DNA of 64,000 nucleotides from Cyclobacteriaceae bacterium (GTDB lineage: Bacteria; Bacteroidota; Bacteroidia; Cytophagales; Cyclobacteriaceae), in the NCBI GenBank assembly GCA_019638255.1, contig JAHBUD010000002.1, forward strand, positions 228,092-292,091, read 5' to 3'. The first letter of the stretch is position 1; each line of letters begins with the position of its first letter. The translations under genes were made by a program, and so were the position numbers. The notes beneath the pieces were generated by a model that was not told the DNA's origin, did no database searches, and saw nothing but the letters and a program-made list of their open reading frames with translations. Shown in pieces: positions 61,783-64,000 of this stretch.

Positions 61783-61977
61783 GATGACCTGGTCTTTTCG
61801 CTTGATTATTCATTTGTACATAGTGGTTAACGCTACTATTATGCTTACAATCCTCAGGGCAAACAGAAAGCAAAATACATCGGTGTAATTGGCGGCTACT
61901 TGGAAGTTGTAAGGAGTGAAGTTACTGTAGAATTTGCTATGGAATTTGCCAGGCTATTAACTGGGGATACCGTGTAG
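61783..61977 (+). pseudogene. Possible broken ORF in the decayed right end
   Basis: One frame reads DDLVFSLDYSFVHSG, a TAA stop at 61828, then RYYYAYNPQGKQKAKYIGVI and on to TAG at 61977. It has no start codon and an internal stop. It may be a decayed gene or chance. Confidence 0.2.
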
Positions 61978-62331
61978 TATTCTGTTCAGTATAGTAATCA
62001 GTTGTTGTATTTCGGTGTCATTGCTCGTTAAATGCCTAGGGCATTGGCCCTGGCAATCGACTGACGGGTTGTTTAGCCACTGTAAAAAGTTTTCTTTCGA
62101 TTGAAAGACAGTCATGCCTGTTTTTGCTAACGTGGCGCATAGTAAGTCAGTACCGGTTAGCTTAGTAATAACCGGATTACTATCCTCCAACAGAAGAAGC
62201 AACGTTGAATAATTGCATTCGTGCATATAAATCAAATGTAAAGATTCTAAGGGGTAAAACTGAGATGATATTTGTAATATCATTACAAAAAGTGTTGAAT
62301 ATAAAAACACTATGAATTGGCATAAAGACAC
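61957..62331 (-). pseudogene. Orphan antitoxin of the MbcA/ParS/Xre type, degraded N-terminus
   Basis: A 124-codon frame whose last 50 residues match the toxin-binding domain of these antitoxins: VFQSKENFLQWLNNPSVDCQ, then LITILNRILHGIPS, compared with the family pattern VFGs.ekAl.WL..PN...g and lL.rI.hG.p. The first 60 residues do not resemble the expected helix-turn-helix. The RES-type toxin usually encoded right downstream is absent; those bases hold no RES-like frame. I read it as the remnant of a toxin-antitoxin pair. Confidence 0.5.
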
Positions 62332-62561
62332 AGGCTTGTAGTATCGTTGTAATATTTCAAGTAATAATCCTGTAATATTATGAATACTATGTAACCTGGA
62401 GTTTTAATGATATTGCTATCAACCTTTAGTAATTCTTCTACCTCGTGAATTTTTTCCGCGAGATAGTGAGCCATCCACCGCGCAAGTGTATCAACATCTG
62501 GCTCAAGGCCGAGCTACTTCAAGGCAAGATACATGTATTTCTCACGCCACAATTCAGTCCA
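62310..62561 (-). pseudogene. Gene remnant with internal stop next to the right transposon end
   Basis: One minus-strand frame reads WTELWREKYMYLALK, then a TAG (62516-62514), then LGLEPDVDTLARWMAHYLAE and KIHEVEELL, continuing to TAG at 62310. The helical, coding-like pattern on both sides of the stop suggests a small gene broken by mutation. It partly overlaps the TnsB-type sites at its 5' side. Confidence 0.4.
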
Positions 62562-62677
62562 ATTATATTCTGTGATTTTGCAACTCAGTCCAGTTTCTTA
62601 CAGTAGGAGTCCAGTCAAGTAGTAGCAATAACCGACCAAAACACATCAATTCGTCCAATTATTTAATAGAAATGACA
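62553..62677 (-). repeat. Right transposon end: terminal inverted repeat and four TnsB-type sites
   Basis: Read inward on the minus strand, TGTCATTTCTATTAAATAAT plus TGGAC (62677-62653) mirrors the left end with one change in 25. Further TGGACT words lie at about 62613-62608, 62592-62587 (inside AAACTGGACTGAG) and 62562-62557 (ATAATTGGACTGAA). Four sites here against three on the left echo the asymmetric ends of Tn7. Confidence 0.88.
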
Positions 62678-62682
62678 TTTTC
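62678..62682. repeat. Target-site duplication, right copy (TTTTC)
   Basis: TTTTC directly follows the final ACA of the element and matches 34795-34799. Removing the element and one copy rejoins CCGATTTTCAGTTAAATC as the presumed empty site. Confidence 0.9.
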
Positions 62683-62765
62683 AGTTAAATCGAACGGATT
62701 TTGAGTTCTTTGCACGCGAACATTTTCAAGCAAATGCCTGTTTTCAACCTTTAACCTTACGTTCT

Positions 62766-63971
62766 ATGCGGTTTTTACCGGTTATTTTACTGCTGATTAT
62801 GGCTTGTTCTGGCTCAGAAAAAACATGGGTTCCTACCGGCACCTGGCGGGCAGTACTTGAATTACAGGGTCAGGAGTTGCCTTTCACATTCGACCTGGAG
62901 AAAAAGGGTGATCAGTTTGTGGCCTGGATCAGAAACGGGCAGGAAAGACTCCATTTAGATGAGGTTGAAGTAACTGCCGATTCCATTACCATGAACGTCC
63001 ATATTTTTGATGCGGTGTTCAAAGCGGCTATTGGAGAAAAGGAATTGAACGGTCTGTTTATCATCCAATACGCTGATAATTACCGCATTCCGTTCAGGGC
63101 CACGCACGGAAAAGAGTACCGGTTTGCACCAACCGACACTGAAGCTTCTGTAGTAGATTTCTCCGGAAAATATGCCGTTCAGTTTTTCAACGAAAACAAC
63201 ACCGTTGATGCACTGGGCATCATCACCCAAAAAGGCAACTACGCGGAAGGAACATTTTTAACCCCCACCGGGGATTACCGCTACCTGGAAGGAAATGTGG
63301 TAAACGACACACTTTGGCTCAGCGGGTTTGATGGTAACCACCTCTATATTTTCAACGCGATCAAATTGGGTGATACCCTTTCGGGGATGCACTGGTTGGG
63401 TAAATCTCGAAACCGTAAATGGGCTGGTGTAAAGGATGATCAGGCCAAACCACCAGTATCCGAATCGCTTACGTACTTAAAAGATGGACACACAACCCTG
63501 GAATTCACCTTTCCGGATGTGAATGGAAACCCTGTTTCGCTTCAGGATGAGCGCTTCAAAAACAAGGTTGTGGTTGTACAGATACTGGGATCATGGTGCC
63601 CGAATTGTATGGACGAAACCCGTTTTCTTACCGACTGGTATCCCAAAAACAAAGATCGCGGTGTGGAAATTATCGGGTTGGCATACGAACAAAAAGCTGA
63701 CTTTGATTACGCTAGTGGAAGGGTTAAGAAAATGAAAGAAAAACTGGGAGTGCCCTATGATATTTTGATTGCCGGTACCAACGCCAATGCCAGCGAAACG
63801 CTTCCTGCTCTCAATCGGGTAATTGCTTTTCCAACCACTATCTTTGTGGGGAAAGATGGACAAGTGAAACACATCCACACCGGTTTTTCTGGGCCAGGAA
63901 CGGGTGTTTACTATGAGCAACAACAGGAACGGTTTAATGAAGTGGTTAATCAGTTATTAAATAGCCACTAG
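62766..63971 (+). CDS. TlpA-type thioredoxin-like lipoprotein
   Basis: A 401-residue lipoprotein (signal MRFLPVILLLIMAC, Cys14). Residues about 20-230 form a beta-rich domain of unknown role, as in many Bacteroidota TlpA proteins. Residues about 240-400 are a thioredoxin-like AhpC/TlpA domain with redox motif GSWCPNCMDE and cis-proline loop AFPTTIFV. It probably keeps exported cysteines reduced or reports oxidation in the periplasm. In the ancestral arrangement it was divergent from mraZ; the transposon now ends 88 bases upstream, which may have changed its promoter. Confidence 0.93.
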   Translation: MRFLPVILLLIMACSGSEKTWVPTGTWRAVLELQGQELPFTFDLEKKGDQFVAWIRNGQERLHLDEVEVTADSITMNVHIFDAVFKAAIGEKELNGLFIIQYADNYRIPFRATHGKEYRFAPTDTEASVVDFSGKYAVQFFNENNTVDALGIITQKGNYAEGTFLTPTGDYRYLEGNVVNDTLWLSGFDGNHLYIFNAIKLGDTLSGMHWLGKSRNRKWAGVKDDQAKPPVSESLTYLKDGHTTLEFTFPDVNGNPVSLQDERFKNKVVVVQILGSWCPNCMDETRFLTDWYPKNKDRGVEIIGLAYEQKADFDYASGRVKKMKEKLGVPYDILIAGTNANASETLPALNRVIAFPTTIFVGKDGQVKHIHTGFSGPGTGVYYEQQQERFNEVVNQLLNSH

Positions 63972-64000
63972 CTAGTGGCTCATAGCTATAGGCTGGTAGC
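63963..64000. repeat. Palindrome and AGCT-phased repeat at the end of the TlpA-like gene
   Basis: AGCCACTAGCTAGTGGCT (63963-63980) is a perfect 18-bp palindrome overlapping the stop codon, followed by CATAGCTATAGGCTGGTAGC. The AGCT-spaced pattern resembles 34217-34242. It continues past the window edge. Confidence 0.55.

Larger units (their letters stand above)
34800..62677. mobile_element. Complete 27.9-kb Tn7-like transposon
   Basis: The element is defined by 25-bp terminal inverted repeats beginning TGTCATTTC (24 of 25 identical), a flanking 5-bp duplication TTTTC, and internal TGGAC-containing repeats near both ends. It encodes TnsA, TniA/TnsB and TniB/TnsC homologues with intact motifs, so it may be active, plus a GHKL ATPase as the fourth gene of that operon. 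I find no TniQ/TnsD or TnsE. Cargo: sigma-like/ImmA operon, restriction module, coiled-coil outer-membrane protein, YD-repeat operon, response regulator and phosphodiesterase-fold protein. It sits between mraZ and a TlpA-like gene without breaking either. Confidence 0.93.

Noticed and set aside
61533..61956. A RES-domain toxin downstream of the antitoxin remnant
   Set aside because: The minus-strand frames there are short and show no RES residues.
34800..62677. Search for TniQ/TnsD, TnsE, a resolvase, Cas genes or a CRISPR array in the element
   Set aside because: None of the translated genes shows the TniQ zinc motif, a serine recombinase core or Cas features, and there are no regularly spaced repeats; it is not a CRISPR-associated transposon on this evidence.

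Overview
The window is a chromosomal segment from a member of the Bacteroidota, most likely Cytophagales. Gene order supports this: a division and cell-wall cluster without murF or ddl, a PadR regulator paired with a two-module FtsX-like permease, Sec-type lipoproteins, and YD-repeat proteins. Three independent promoters (paaA, mraZ and the XRE repressor) also fit the Bacteroidota consensus TTG-N19-TAnnTTTG. I see no rRNA, tRNA or CRISPR.

Layout. 1-7.5 kb: 5' part of a TPR protein, an oxidoreductase, an M28 peptidase lipoprotein, and a PadR-permease pair with a PadR relic upstream. 7.6-13.6 kb: a membrane protein, then a TetR regulator and paaABCD (no paaE; PaaB is a tandem fusion), a lipoprotein and an AlkB-type hydroxylase. 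13.6-18.4 kb: OmpA-like and LysM proteins, an NfeD protease, kdsB and a small lipoprotein. 18.5-34.7 kb (minus strand): mraZ, a four-helix-bundle gene, rsmH, ftsL-like, ftsI, murE, mraY, murD, ftsW, murG, murC, ftsQ, ftsA, ftsZ and an unannotated 42-codon ORF, ending in a terminator. The mraZ promoter carries three 10-bp repeats that look like MraZ boxes.

34.8-62.7 kb is the main discovery: a complete 27,878-bp Tn7-like transposon. Its ends are 25-bp inverted repeats (24 of 25 matching, starting TGTCATTTC), flanked by a 5-bp duplication (TTTTC), with three and four internal TGGAC-containing sites. The transposition operon is tnsA-tniA(tnsB)-tniB(tnsC) followed by a GHKL-type ATPase; no TniQ/TnsD was found. 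Cargo comprises a divergent sigma-factor-like gene, a small protein and an ImmA/IrrE metalloprotease; a methylase/nuclease restriction module with a CI-like repressor; a coiled-coil outer-membrane protein; a four-gene operon of secreted YD-repeat proteins ending in a probable toxin tip and immunity gene; a divergent LuxR-type response regulator with a 20-bp dyad between them; a phosphodiesterase-fold protein; and decayed gene remnants at the right end.

The element lies in what was a roughly 200-bp divergent spacer between mraZ and a TlpA-like lipoprotein gene, which ends the window. How the genes may work together: the transposon appears to combine mobility, restriction and contact-dependent competition. 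It encodes both a cleavable repressor and an ImmA-like protease, suggesting but not proving a shared control switch.
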